Part shown: piece by piece, positions 1-7,467 of the stretch
Layout of the letters: each line of letters starts with the position of its first letter
Position numbering within the stretch: the first letter of the stretch is position 1
NCBI RefSeq assembly: GCF_028736155.1
Contig: NZ_CP117879.1
Location: 310,001 to 374,000, forward strand
From: Flavobacterium sp. KACC 22763
GTDB lineage: Bacteria; Bacteroidota; Bacteroidia; Flavobacteriales; Flavobacteriaceae
Reading direction: 5' to 3'
DNA: 64,000 bases
Position numbers and translations under genes: made by a program
The notes under the pieces: generated by a model
Databases searched by the model: none
Told to the model about the DNA's origin: nothing
The model's input: only the letters and a program-made list of their open reading frames with translations

Positions 1-558
1 ATGGGTATTTCCAGTGGTTCCAGGAAAACGGAAAGAACCAGAATCAGTCAAAATTCCAGTATAAATGCAAGTTGCAATGGTTTTATCAATATCCTCTTTT
101 TTGTTTAAAAAGGCAATGAAATTGTAAACCATTTCACAAGTAGACCCGAACGAAGTGTCTGAGTACGTATAGGCAGCATAATCATGAGGTTTTTCATGAT
201 GATCAATCATAATGAATGGAGCTGTAAGTTTTGCTAGAGTATGCTCCATTTCGCCAGTGCGATGAAAAGCATTAAAATCTAACGTAAAAATAAGCTCGGC
301 TTCTTCTAATATTTTAATGCAGTTTTGAGTATCTTTTTCATAGATTTTTACTGTTTCTGAACCTGGGAGCCAAGCTAAAAAATCAGGAAAATCATTAGGA
401 GAAATAACGGTTGGCTGATGATTATTTTTGAGTAAAAAATGGTACAAAGCTAGAGTAGAACCCATGGCATCACCGTCTGGTCCTCTGTGCGGAATTATCG
501 CGATTTTCTTTGGCGCAGCAAGCAATAATTGAATCGCTTGAATATCTTGTATTTTCAT
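1..558 (-). CDS. DHH-family phosphoesterase (NrnA-like), C-terminus beyond window
   Basis: This is the N-terminal 186 codons of a DHH/DHHA1 phosphoesterase, the family that includes nanoRNase/pAp phosphatase NrnA. Such enzymes degrade short oligoribonucleotides and may also dephosphorylate 3'-phosphoadenosine 5'-phosphate in the cytoplasm. The visible motifs are HRGPDGDAMGS near residue 24, a single Asp in TLDFN, IDHHEKPHD (the DHH motif), and TGILTDSGSFRFP near the window edge. All belong to the metal-binding N-terminal domain. The DHHA1 substrate-binding domain is cut off by the window edge. ATG at 558 is used as the start because the conserved core begins soon after it. The family is sure; the exact substrate is not visible. 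Confidence 0.9.
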   Translation of the reverse strand, partial: MKIQDIQAIQLLLAAPKKIAIIPHRGPDGDAMGSTLALYHFLLKNNHQPTVISPNDFPDFLAWLPGSETVKIYEKDTQNCIKILEEAELIFTLDFNAFHRTGEMEHTLAKLTAPFIMIDHHEKPHDYAAYTYSDTSFGSTCEMVYNFIAFLNKKEDIDKTIATCIYTGILTDSGSFRFPGTTGNTH

Positions 559-658
559 AGTGTGCGAATTTACATTTTTTTAATGTAATGCTGAAAATAA
601 TTTTAGTATTCAAGTCTCAGTGGCTAGCGGACTGGATTGGCTTTCTTTTGAAATTAGA

Positions 659-714
659 ACACAGATGACGCGGATTCGCTATCGCGAAAACACTGATTGG
701 CGCGGATTTTTTTA
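659..714. repeat. Intergenic repeat of the 'acacagat...cgcggatt' type
   Basis: The 559-759 gap holds no gene. It contains ACACAGATGACGCGGATT, a short TTCGC/GCGAA hairpin, and then GATTGGCGCGGATTTTTTT. The halves repeat the same GCGGATT element. It resembles the dispersed non-coding repeats common between genes in Flavobacterium. No promoter is evident. Confidence 0.45.
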
Positions 715-759
715 TTTAAGTTCTGCAGGAACGACTTATGTAGATTGGAATTTGGAATT

Positions 760-2004
760 TTAAAAATTGGTATTTAACCTTTGGTATAATTTATATTTCG
801 CACCTTTTACAATCTGAGATTTATAAATTCCAACAGAACCTGAAGAGAAATAAGCAATTGTGCAGGCAATTGCAATGAAGATTCCAGGAGCAATTCCGAA
901 TAATTCCATTCCCATAATGGTACAGGCAATAGGAGTGTGGGTTGCGCCAGAGAAAACCGCAACAAATCCGATTCCTGCCAAAAGAGCAATGGGCATTGGG
1001 ATTACGGTTGATAATGCGCTTCCTAAAGTAGCTCCAACAAAAAATAAAGGAGTTACTTCACCGCCCTTAAAACCTGCTCCAAGTGTAAAACCTGTAAATA
1101 AGATTTTAAGCAGAAAGTCATACCACTGATTTGGATTTGAAAAGGAATCAACTATAACAGGAACACCTAATCCTGAGAATTTTGTAAATCCTAAACCGGC
1201 AATAGCAATAGCTAAAACTACACCGCCAATTACAGGACGAAGCGGTGGATATTTAATGTTTTTTGAAAAAAGAGAACCCCAAAAATGTGTACTTCTAGAA
1301 AATAATAAAGCAGCAAACCCAGATAAAATTCCAACAATAAGAGTAAAAATAATATTATTTAAACTTAGTTCTGGAACAACCGGAATGCCGTAATGCGTAT
1401 GCTTTATTTCCCAGAATTCTACAGTAAAATAAGCAGCGTAAGCCACTAGAAAAGAAAGTAAAACGCTTTTAAAATTGATTTTACTGAAATATAAAACCTC
1501 CAAGGCGAAAATAGCTCCTGTTAGAGGCGTTCCGAAAACAGAAGCGAAACCTGCACTGATTCCGAGAATGATTAAAATTCGACGTTCTGAATTATCAAGA
1601 TTAAAAAGCTTGGTAAATTGATCGGCAATTGCGCCTCCCATTTGTACCGCAGTTCCTTCTCGCCCTGCAGATCCTCCAAATAAATGTGTCAAAAGTGTTC
1701 CTAAAAGGACTAAAGGAGCCATTTTAAAAGGAATAACTTTTTTAGGATTTTCGTATTCTTCAAGTAAAAGATTATTTCCTTTTGCAACCGATTCTCCCCA
1801 ATGGTAATAACTCAATCCTACCAAAAATCCGCCGAAAGGCAAAAGCCAGATAATCCAGTTGTGCTGCATTCTAAATTGCGTAACCCATTCTAAAGAAACT
1901 AAAAAGAAAGCAGATGCAGAACCTGAAAGTATACCAATTAAAGCACAGATAAGAATCCACTTGGGAAGTGAAAATAAGAATTGTTTTGGGTTTTGGGAAA
2001 TCAT
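760..2004 (-). CDS. ClC-family chloride channel/transporter
   Basis: A 414-residue polytopic membrane protein of the voltage-gated chloride channel family, which moves chloride (or fluoride, in some subgroups) across the inner membrane as a channel or proton antiporter. The sequence has the selectivity-filter motif GGSAGREGTAVQMGG near residue 110, with the gating Glu of GREG present. It also has GAGFKGGEVTPLF near residue 315, and many hydrophobic helices with an inverted-repeat arrangement. No CBS domains follow the core, so this is the short bacterial form. The start MISQNPKQF is the only good ATG before the first helix. The gene stands alone between the DHH gene and a repeat-filled gap. 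Whether it is a channel or an antiporter cannot be read here. Confidence 0.93.
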   Translation of the reverse strand: MISQNPKQFLFSLPKWILICALIGILSGSASAFFLVSLEWVTQFRMQHNWIIWLLPFGGFLVGLSYYHWGESVAKGNNLLLEEYENPKKVIPFKMAPLVLLGTLLTHLFGGSAGREGTAVQMGGAIADQFTKLFNLDNSERRILIILGISAGFASVFGTPLTGAIFALEVLYFSKINFKSVLLSFLVAYAAYFTVEFWEIKHTHYGIPVVPELSLNNIIFTLIVGILSGFAALLFSRSTHFWGSLFSKNIKYPPLRPVIGGVVLAIAIAGLGFTKFSGLGVPVIVDSFSNPNQWYDFLLKILFTGFTLGAGFKGGEVTPLFFVGATLGSALSTVIPMPIALLAGIGFVAVFSGATHTPIACTIMGMELFGIAPGIFIAIACTIAYFSSGSVGIYKSQIVKGAKYKLYQRLNTNF

Positions 2005-2021
2005 TAATGAATTCTAAAAGT

Positions 2022-2149
2022 TTGCCACGAATTTCGCCAATTTTCACGAATTAAAAGGAAAAAAAATATTTTAAATCCATTATCCCGATAGCTATCGGGA
2101 GTGGCATAAAAAAATAATTAGTGTAAATCCGTGAAATTCGTGGCAAAAA
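2022..2149. repeat. Nested inverted repeat around an 18-bp perfect palindrome
   Basis: The gap between the ClC and RidA genes carries outer arms that read TTTGCCACGAATTTC on the left and its near complement GAAATTCGTGGCAAA on the right. Between them, at 2083-2100, lies the perfect palindrome TCCCGATAGCTATCGGGA. Both elements look like dispersed flavobacterial intergenic repeats. They could act as a bidirectional transcript end, because both neighbouring genes are on the minus strand and the palindrome follows the RidA gene. Confidence 0.6.
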
Positions 2150-2154
2150 AAATA

Positions 2155-2535
2155 TTATACTACAGCAGTAAATTCTATTTCCACCAAATATTCTGGAGCA
2201 ACCAATTTACTGATTCCGTAAAATCCTGTTGTTGGTTTTACATCTTTAAAGAAAGAAGAGTGCGCTCTTGCCACTTCTTCGAAAGTAGAAACGTCTGTTG
2301 TAAAAATTCTTGTTCTAATAACATCTTTCATTCCCACATTTAAATCTTCTAAAACTTTTTCAACTCGTTCCAAAATATTATACGTTTGAGCATAAGCGTC
2401 ATCAGCTTTTACTTTATCGCCGTCAACAATGGCTACAGTTCCAGAAACTTCAACAATATTGCCAATTCTTACGGCACGGCAATATCCCATTTTGTCTTCC
2501 CACGGAGATCCAGTCAAGATGTTTTCTCTTTTCAT
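2155..2535 (-). CDS. RidA family (YjgF/YER057c/UK114) protein
   Basis: A RidA-family protein of 126 residues from the chosen start MKRENILTG. Members hydrolyse reactive enamine/imine intermediates made by PLP enzymes, although some subgroups have other roles. Visible family features are YCRAVRIGNIVEVSGTVA, the helix AYAQTYNILERVEKVLEDLN, the conserved Arg in IRTRIFTTD, and the C-terminal YLVEIEFTAVV with its conserved Glu. An upstream ATG at 2580 would add 15 basic residues not typical of the family, so the inner ATG at 2535 is preferred. It looks monocistronic. The family is secure; the exact metabolite is unknown. Confidence 0.88.
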   Translation of the reverse strand: MKRENILTGSPWEDKMGYCRAVRIGNIVEVSGTVAIVDGDKVKADDAYAQTYNILERVEKVLEDLNVGMKDVIRTRIFTTDVSTFEEVARAHSSFFKDVKPTTGFYGISKLVAPEYLVEIEFTAVV

Positions 2536-2686
2536 TTTTTTATAATTTTTGCGAATTTGTCTGTATGGTTTTAAAAGCAAATTCAGGTTAATTAAAGATG
2601 CTGCAATTTAAGAATTATGGTTTTGACAGCGATTAAAAAAAGCTTGAAATCAATTCAGAAATTCAAGCTTTTTGTGATATTAATCT

Positions 2687-2992
2687 TTATTCGGTTTCTT
2701 TTTCTTCGTACAGTCGAAGCTTGTTTTGTACCGTATTTAAGTTTTGCTGCAAGGTTTCAATCTTATTCAAAAGGTTTGCAATAGCGTCAATTCCTTCCAG
2801 ATTTATTTTGAGATCATAATGCATTCTGATCATTTTTTCAACCGTTGGAAGCTGTTCTGGTTCTAAATATTCGTCGTTTTCTTCCGTTATAATATGTATG
2901 AGTCCATAATTATTAAGTTCGGTTATGAAAGTATTTTCAATTTCGTGGTAAATACAAAACTGTTTGATCTGGATTAAATTTTTATTTTTCAT
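2687..2992 (-). CDS. CbpM-like chaperone modulator
   Basis: A 101-residue protein matching the CbpM/MerR-HTH-like family. In Escherichia coli, CbpM binds the J domain of CbpA and inhibits it. The N-terminal part ([24 protein letters not shown]) has the CbpM helix pattern, followed by the acidic segment [20 protein letters not shown] and a C-terminal coiled coil (residues about 70-101) rich in Leu, Gln and Glu. Its start codon overlaps the end of the upstream DnaJ-like gene by 4 bases, so the two are almost certainly co-translated. This pairing supports the assignment better than the sequence alone. Confidence 0.82.
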   Translation of the reverse strand: MKNKNLIQIKQFCIYHEIENTFITELNNYGLIHIITEENDEYLEPEQLPTVEKMIRMHYDLKINLEGIDAIANLLNKIETLQQNLNTVQNKLRLYEEKETE

Positions 2993-3915
2993 GACTTTCT
3001 TAGTTTTGCTAATTCTTCAAATAACTCTTTTTCTTTATCCGACAGTTTTGTTGGAAGTTTTATGGTGTACGTAATGTATAAATCGCCAAACTGATTTTCT
3101 TTTTTATAAACTGGGAAGCCTTTTCCTTTCAGCTTCACTTTGGTTCCCGGCTGAGTTTCTGCGGGTACTTTAATTTTTACTTTTCCGTCAAAAGTATTGA
3201 TGTAAGTTTCTCCGCCTAAAATTGCAGTGTACAAATCAATGGGAGCGTCGGCATATAAATTATTGCCTTCACGTTTAAAATCTGAATTATTAGAAATTAT
3301 AAATGTGATGTATAAATCGCCGTTTGGTCCACCATTTACACCAGGTCCCCCATGATTCGGAATTTTAATAATCTGTCCGTTTTCTACACCAGCAGGAATT
3401 GTAATTCGGATATTCTTTCCGTTTACCGTTAAGTTTTGTTTGTGTGTTGTATACGCGGCTTTAAGATCTAATTCCAGTTCGGCATTAAAATCCTGTCCTC
3501 TATATTTAGCCTGCGATCTGCTTCTGCCTGCATTTTGGCCATACATAGAATTGAAGAATTCAGAAAAATCGCTTCCAGAAAAATCTCCGCCTCCAAAACC
3601 AGAGAAATCGCCTTCAGAATATTGATACCCGCCTTGCTGTCTGTTTTGCTGCTGATTAGGATCGTAACCCGCTTTTTCAAATTCGTCAGCATGTTTCCAG
3701 TCTTTTCCGTATTTATCGTATTTTTTTCGATTTTCTGGATTGCTTAAAACTTCGTTGGCTTCATTTATTTCCTTGAATTTTTTCTCGGCTTCTTTATCAT
3801 TCGGATTCAAATCGGGATGATATTTCCTCGCCAGTTTTCGATATGCTTTTTTGATGTCTGCCTCAGTTGCAGATTTGGTAACATCCAATACTTTGTAATA
3901 ATCGATATAATCCAT
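2989..3915 (-). CDS. DnaJ/CbpA-type J-domain co-chaperone
   Basis: A 308-residue curved-DNA-binding-protein-A-type Hsp40. Residues 1-70 form a J domain with the HPD motif (RKYHPDLNP). A Gly/Phe/Gln-rich linker follows at about 85-130 ([14 protein letters not shown]). The C-terminal region has two beta-sandwich substrate-binding domains ([13 protein letters not shown], then [16 protein letters not shown]). There is no CxxCxGxG zinc finger, so it is a type II J protein that stimulates DnaK rather than DnaJ itself. The CbpM-like gene follows with a 4-base overlap, giving the known cbpA-cbpM operon arrangement. Start [10 protein letters not shown] is the standard J-domain start. Confidence 0.93.
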   Translation of the reverse strand: MDYIDYYKVLDVTKSATEADIKKAYRKLARKYHPDLNPNDKEAEKKFKEINEANEVLSNPENRKKYDKYGKDWKHADEFEKAGYDPNQQQNRQQGGYQYSEGDFSGFGGGDFSGSDFSEFFNSMYGQNAGRSRSQAKYRGQDFNAELELDLKAAYTTHKQNLTVNGKNIRITIPAGVENGQIIKIPNHGGPGVNGGPNGDLYITFIISNNSDFKREGNNLYADAPIDLYTAILGGETYINTFDGKVKIKVPAETQPGTKVKLKGKGFPVYKKENQFGDLYITYTIKLPTKLSDKEKELFEELAKLRKS

Positions 3916-4210
3916 TTTCTTTAGATTTTAAATGGTAAAATAAAGTCTTGAAGTTAAGAATAAGTTGTTAATAATCAAAATGCTGAATGTTTTTGTAATA
4001 TTGGATTTTGGAATTTTTAAAATTTTAGATTTGAATTTTATTTTTTACAAAGTAAAAAATCTTGGCAGGTTTTTTGATTCCAAAAATTAGCTTAATTTAA
4101 TGTTATAAAACTCCTAAAGTTGTAGCAAGTAAGTAAATTATACTATTTTTGTGAAGCTGGACTTTTGGTTTGTATTAATTATAAAAGGCGATTCGATAAT
4201 ACTTTTTTCA

Positions 4211-4924
4211 ATGAAGCACATTTTATTTTTCATATTATTTTTTACTGCAATATCAGTATCAGCCCAAATTGAGTCTAGTACTAAATTCAAAACTATTCCT
4301 GGGGGAAAATTTACTGCCAAGCCTAAAAAGACTCCAGTTCCTGAAGTCAAAGATCCATTGGCAGAATTTAATGATATGCCAGCGATTAAAACTCCAAATG
4401 TTTTTGAAAATACTACTATAACTCCGAAATCAAAATTTCAGATTGGAGAAGAGAAAAGTAAATTTACCATGTCTACAGAAACCGATTTTGCCAATCCAGG
4501 CGATAGATATGTAGCTAAGATGGAAAAGGATTTGGATAAATCTTTAAAAGATGCTGGTTTAAGGGAAGGTCGAGGTGTTTTGGTAAAGAGAAATATTTCA
4601 CTAGGAGATTTTAAAACTAAATCAGAATACTTTATTGTCAAGTTCCGTGATTTCGGAGCAATTGACGGTGATTTGGTAAAAGTTTCTTCAAATGATTACG
4701 TAATTCGCGATAGAATTTTACTGGATTCTAATTTTCAACAAGTAAAAATAAACCTTACTCCAGGTTTTAATAAATTAGATTTTGAAGCTCTAAATATTGG
4801 TTCGCTAGGAGGAAATACAGCAGAAATACAAGTTTACGACGATAAAGGCAATTTAGTGACAAATGATTATTGGGATAACCTTGCTGCAGGATTTAAGGCT
4901 TCTATTGTTGTGACTAAGGAGTGA
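4211..4924 (+). CDS. Secreted protein of unknown function
   Basis: A 237-residue protein from ATG 4211 with a clear signal peptide (MKHILFFILFFTAISVSAQ). Earlier in-frame codons would put 20 hydrophilic residues in front of that signal, so the inner ATG is chosen. The mature protein starts with a low-complexity Pro/Lys/Thr stretch (GGKFTAKPKKTPVPEVKD). It ends in a beta-rich domain (LTPGFNKLDFEALNIGSLGGNTAEIQVYDDKGN) that resembles a small beta-sandwich. No catalytic motif is recognised. It stands between oppositely directed genes, and its 3' end runs into a strong hairpin terminator and a repeat array. Function unknown; probably periplasmic or cell-surface. Confidence 0.75.
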   Translation: MKHILFFILFFTAISVSAQIESSTKFKTIPGGKFTAKPKKTPVPEVKDPLAEFNDMPAIKTPNVFENTTITPKSKFQIGEEKSKFTMSTETDFANPGDRYVAKMEKDLDKSLKDAGLREGRGVLVKRNISLGDFKTKSEYFIVKFRDFGAIDGDLVKVSSNDYVIRDRILLDSNFQQVKINLTPGFNKLDFEALNIGSLGGNTAEIQVYDDKGNLVTNDYWDNLAAGFKASIVVTKE

Positions 4925-4994
4925 TTTTTTAAAGATGCTAAGATGCTGAGATTCTAAGTTGCTAAGTTTTTTTAGAAGTTTAAAGTATAAACAG

Positions 4995-5028
4995 AAAAGG
5001 AGATTCTAATTTTAGAATCTCCTTTTTT
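4995..5028. terminator. Bidirectional intrinsic terminator
   Basis: A 14-bp perfect stem (GGAGATTCTA against TAGAATCTCC, extended by A:T pairs) is flanked by an A-run on the left and TTTTTT on the right. It lies between the convergent ends of the secreted protein (ends 4924) and the lipoprotein gene (ends 5110), so it can serve both directions. Confidence 0.8.
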
Positions 5029-5040
5029 ATAATCTGAGTA

Positions 5041-5104
5041 GAATCTCAGTAACTTAGAATCTCAGTAACTTAGAATCTCAGTAACTTAGAATCTCAGTAT
5101 CTTA
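5041..5104. repeat. Four tandem 16-bp units of the CTTAG/CTCAG repeat
   Basis: The unit GAATCTCAGTAACTTA is repeated four times head to tail, the last copy with one change. The array abuts the stop codon of the minus-strand lipoprotein gene. A related array in the opposite orientation (4935-4975) follows the stop of the plus-strand gene at 4924. Both belong to a family seen at several other gene ends in this window. Confidence 0.85.
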
Positions 5105-5109
5105 GTGTC

Positions 5110-5637
5110 TTAGAATGGATCCGCAGTTACCTTAAACTTCATTTCTGCTTTTACCGTTACATCTTGCGTTAAGGTTTCTTTTAAAGTTACTTTAGTTCTT
5201 ATCTTGTAACTATCTGCTTTAATATAATCGTCTAATCTTTTATCTGTACAAATCAAATCAACAGAATTGCTCGATACATTAATATTGTCAGCATACGCCA
5301 ATTCGATTTCTTCTGAATTTGCTGTTGAGATATACAAATGAACCGATTTTAAAAATGTAAATGTTTTATCAGACGGATCTGTAATGGATAATTTCAGTGA
5401 TCTGATTTTAACATCTTTTACCAAACTAGCTTTTGTTTTATTATTTTCAAACTCAGCCGAAGAATTGGTTGTAACTTCTGGAGTGATTATTTCCGAAGGC
5501 AGATTGATTGGTGAAGTGCTTTGAATTTTAATCGAAGCGTTATTCGAAATAGTAAATGTCAATAAATCATCGACCGTATTACAAGAAGATAAAAAAGCCG
5601 ACATAAAAACAGTCAGGGCAATAATTTTTGATTTCAT
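5110..5637 (-). CDS. Predicted lipoprotein of unknown function
   Basis: A 175-residue protein with a lipoprotein signal: MKSKIIALTVFMSAFLSSC, with the lipobox Cys at residue 19. The mature part is mostly predicted beta-strand (ISNNASIKIQSTSPINLPSE, LKLSITDPSDKTFTFLKSV, VKAEMKFKVTADPF). There is no catalytic motif; the overall look is of an Ig- or transthyretin-like fold, which is only an impression. It is monocistronic, with a repeat array directly downstream and a long inverted repeat upstream, between it and the divergent guaA. Probably anchored in the outer membrane or the periplasmic face. Confidence 0.75.
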   Translation of the reverse strand: MKSKIIALTVFMSAFLSSCNTVDDLLTFTISNNASIKIQSTSPINLPSEIITPEVTTNSSAEFENNKTKASLVKDVKIRSLKLSITDPSDKTFTFLKSVHLYISTANSEEIELAYADNINVSSNSVDLICTDKRLDDYIKADSYKIRTKVTLKETLTQDVTVKAEMKFKVTADPF

Positions 5638-5698
5638 AGTTAAATTTAAAATTGGGTTTTTGTTAGATACGATTTTTTAAGTTGTTTGGATTTTTTTT

Positions 5699-5804
5699 GC
5701 GAAGATACTAAGTCTCTAAGTTACTAAGATGCTAAGATTTTAAGTTTTTAGTTTTGCGAAGAAAAAAGCTTAGAATCTTAGCATCTTAGTTTCTTAGTAT
5801 CTTT
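5699..5804. repeat. Imperfect inverted repeat built from CTAAG/CTTAG units
   Basis: The left arm (5699-5744) is a run of units such as AAGATGCTAAGAT. The right arm (5769-5804) reads CTTAGAATCTTAGCATCTTAG and onward, the near complement of the left. The two arms can form a long stem with a loop of about 25 bases. It sits in the divergent gap before guaA and is the only member of this family here that is not next to a stop codon. Confidence 0.7.
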
Positions 5805-5833
5805 CGGTGAAAAAAAAATATTTTTTTTCACCG
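5805..5833. other. Perfect A/T-rich hairpin upstream of guaA promoter
   Basis: A 13-bp perfect stem of CGGTGAAAAAAAA against TTTTTTTTCACCG surrounds a 3-base loop, ten bases upstream of the guaA -33 element. It has the form of a bidirectional terminator and may insulate guaA from upstream transcription. A regulatory role is possible but nothing here shows it. Confidence 0.6.
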
Positions 5834-5842
5834 TTCCGATTT

Positions 5843-5871
5843 TTGAATTTCGAATATAAAAAGTACTTTTG
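5843..5871 (+). promoter_or_regulatory. Promoter of guaA, start site at or beside the ATG
   Basis: TTG at 5843-5845 and TACTTTTG at 5864-5871 match the Bacteroidota sigma-ABfr consensus (TTG, then TAnnTTTG) with an 18-base spacer. The -7 box ends only three bases before the guaA ATG at 5875, so the predicted transcript would have almost no leader. Confidence 0.7.
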
Positions 5872-5874
5872 CGC

Positions 5875-7404
5875 ATGCAACACAACGTACTTATTTTAGA
5901 TTTCGGATCGCAATATACTCAGCTTATTGCGCGTAGAGTTCGCGAATTAAATATATTCTGCGAAATTTTTCCTTACAATCACATTCCAAGTGATTTATCA
6001 AGTTATAAAGCCGTAATTTTAGGAGGAAGCCCTTTCTCTGTTAGAGGAGAAGATGCACCGCATCCTGATTTATCGCAAATTAGAGGTAAAATGCCTTTAC
6101 TTGCTGTTTGTTACGGAGCACAATATTTAGCACACTTTAGTGGTGGAGAAGTTGCTGCTTCAAACACGAGAGAATACGGAAGAGCAAACTTGTCTTATAT
6201 TAAAGAAGGTGAAACTTTCTTTGAAGGAGTTTCAGAAAATAGCCAAGTTTGGATGAGCCATAGCGATAGTATCAAAGCGCTTCCAACAAATGCTGTAAAG
6301 CTTGCAAGCACGCATGATGTAGAATATGCAGCTTACAAAATTGAAGGCGAAACTACTTATGCAATTCAATACCACCCAGAAGTTTACCATTCAACAGATG
6401 GAAAACAGATGTTGGAAAACTTCTTAGTAAAAATTGCTGAAGTTCCTCAAAACTTTACTCCAAATGCTTTCGTTGACGAAATGGTAGCAGAATTAAAAGA
6501 AAAATTAGGAAACGATAAAGTGGTTCTTGGTTTATCTGGAGGAGTAGATTCTACAGTAGCAGCAGTTTTATTAAACAAAGCAATAGGACAAAACTTATAC
6601 TGTATCTTCGTTAACAATGGACTTTTACGTAAAAACGAATTCCAGAATGTATTAGATCAATACAAAGGAATGGGATTAAATGTAAAAGGAGTAGATGCTG
6701 GAGATCGTTTCCTTGGTGAATTAGCAGGAATTAGTGATCCAGAAACAAAACGTAAAACAATCGGTCGTGTATTTATCGAAGTTTTTGATGATGAATCGCA
6801 CTTATTAGAAGACGTAAAATGGTTAGCTCAAGGAACAATTTACCCAGACGTTATCGAGTCTGTTTCGGTAAAAGGACCATCTGCAACTATTAAATCACAC
6901 CACAACGTTGGTGGATTGCCAGATTATATGAAATTAAAAATTGTAGAACCGCTTAGAATGCTTTTCAAAGATGAAGTGAGAAGAGTAGGAGCTACATTAG
7001 GAATAGATCCTGAATTATTAGGAAGACACCCTTTCCCAGGACCAGGATTATCAATTAGAATTTTAGGAGATATTACTCCAGAGAAAGTTAGAATTTTACA
7101 AGATGTAGATTCTGTATTTATTGAAGGATTAAAATCTTGGGGATTATACGATAAAGTTTGGCAGGCTGGAGCAATTTTGCTTCCTGTAAACAGTGTTGGT
7201 GTTATGGGTGACGAGCGTACTTACGAAAAAGTAGTAGCGCTTAGAGCTGTAGAATCGACAGACGGTATGACTGCTGACTGGGTTCATTTACCTTACGATT
7301 TCTTGATGAAAGTGTCTAATGATATCATCAATAAAGTAAAAGGCGTGAATCGTGTAGTTTACGATATTAGTTCAAAACCACCTGCAACAATTGAGTGGGA
7401 ATAG
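5875..7404 (+). CDS. guaA: GMP synthase (glutamine-hydrolysing)
   Basis: GMP synthase converts XMP, ATP and glutamine to GMP in the cytoplasm, the last step of guanine nucleotide synthesis. It has 509 residues from the ATG at 5875; a TTG two codons earlier lies inside the promoter -7 box and is rejected. The class I glutamine amidotransferase domain comes first, with catalytic Cys79 in [10 protein letters not shown] and the His/Glu of QYHPEVYHS. The ATP-pyrophosphatase P-loop [13 protein letters not shown] follows at about residue 220, then the C-terminal dimerisation domain with [10 protein letters not shown] and the terminal KPPATIEWE. All parts are intact and the length is normal. The gene is monocistronic, bounded by a hairpin upstream and a terminator downstream. 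Confidence 0.98.
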   Translation: MQHNVLILDFGSQYTQLIARRVRELNIFCEIFPYNHIPSDLSSYKAVILGGSPFSVRGEDAPHPDLSQIRGKMPLLAVCYGAQYLAHFSGGEVAASNTREYGRANLSYIKEGETFFEGVSENSQVWMSHSDSIKALPTNAVKLASTHDVEYAAYKIEGETTYAIQYHPEVYHSTDGKQMLENFLVKIAEVPQNFTPNAFVDEMVAELKEKLGNDKVVLGLSGGVDSTVAAVLLNKAIGQNLYCIFVNNGLLRKNEFQNVLDQYKGMGLNVKGVDAGDRFLGELAGISDPETKRKTIGRVFIEVFDDESHLLEDVKWLAQGTIYPDVIESVSVKGPSATIKSHHNVGGLPDYMKLKIVEPLRMLFKDEVRRVGATLGIDPELLGRHPFPGPGLSIRILGDITPEKVRILQDVDSVFIEGLKSWGLYDKVWQAGAILLPVNSVGVMGDERTYEKVVALRAVESTDGMTADWVHLPYDFLMKVSNDIINKVKGVNRVVYDISSKPPATIEWE

Positions 7405-7417
7405 TAGTATAATTTAA

Positions 7418-7453
7418 AATTAAGGTCTTACATTTGTAAGGCCTTAATTTTTT
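7418..7453 (+). terminator. Intrinsic terminator of guaA
   Basis: A 14-bp stem with one G:T pair (AATTAAGGTCTTAC against GTAAGGCCTTAATT), a 4-base loop and a T-run begins 13 bases after the guaA stop. The loop and flanks contain TACATTTG (7429-7436), a match to the -7 consensus, but no TTG lies at the right distance upstream. Confidence 0.8.
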
Positions 7454-7467
7454 ATAACCTACTATTT

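Noticed and set aside
860..1129. Plus-strand open frame opposite the ClC gene
   Set aside because: It lies fully within the strongly supported ClC coding region on the other strand and matches no family; it is a shadow of the codon pattern.
5041..5104. Possible CRISPR array
   Set aside because: Units are 16 bp and directly joined, without spacers, and no cas genes are near. It is a tandem repeat of the CTAAG family.
7429..7436. TACATTTG as promoter of the first LysM gene
   Set aside because: It lies in the loop and stem of the guaA terminator and has no TTG about 20 bases upstream. It may be chance; the start site remains unknown.
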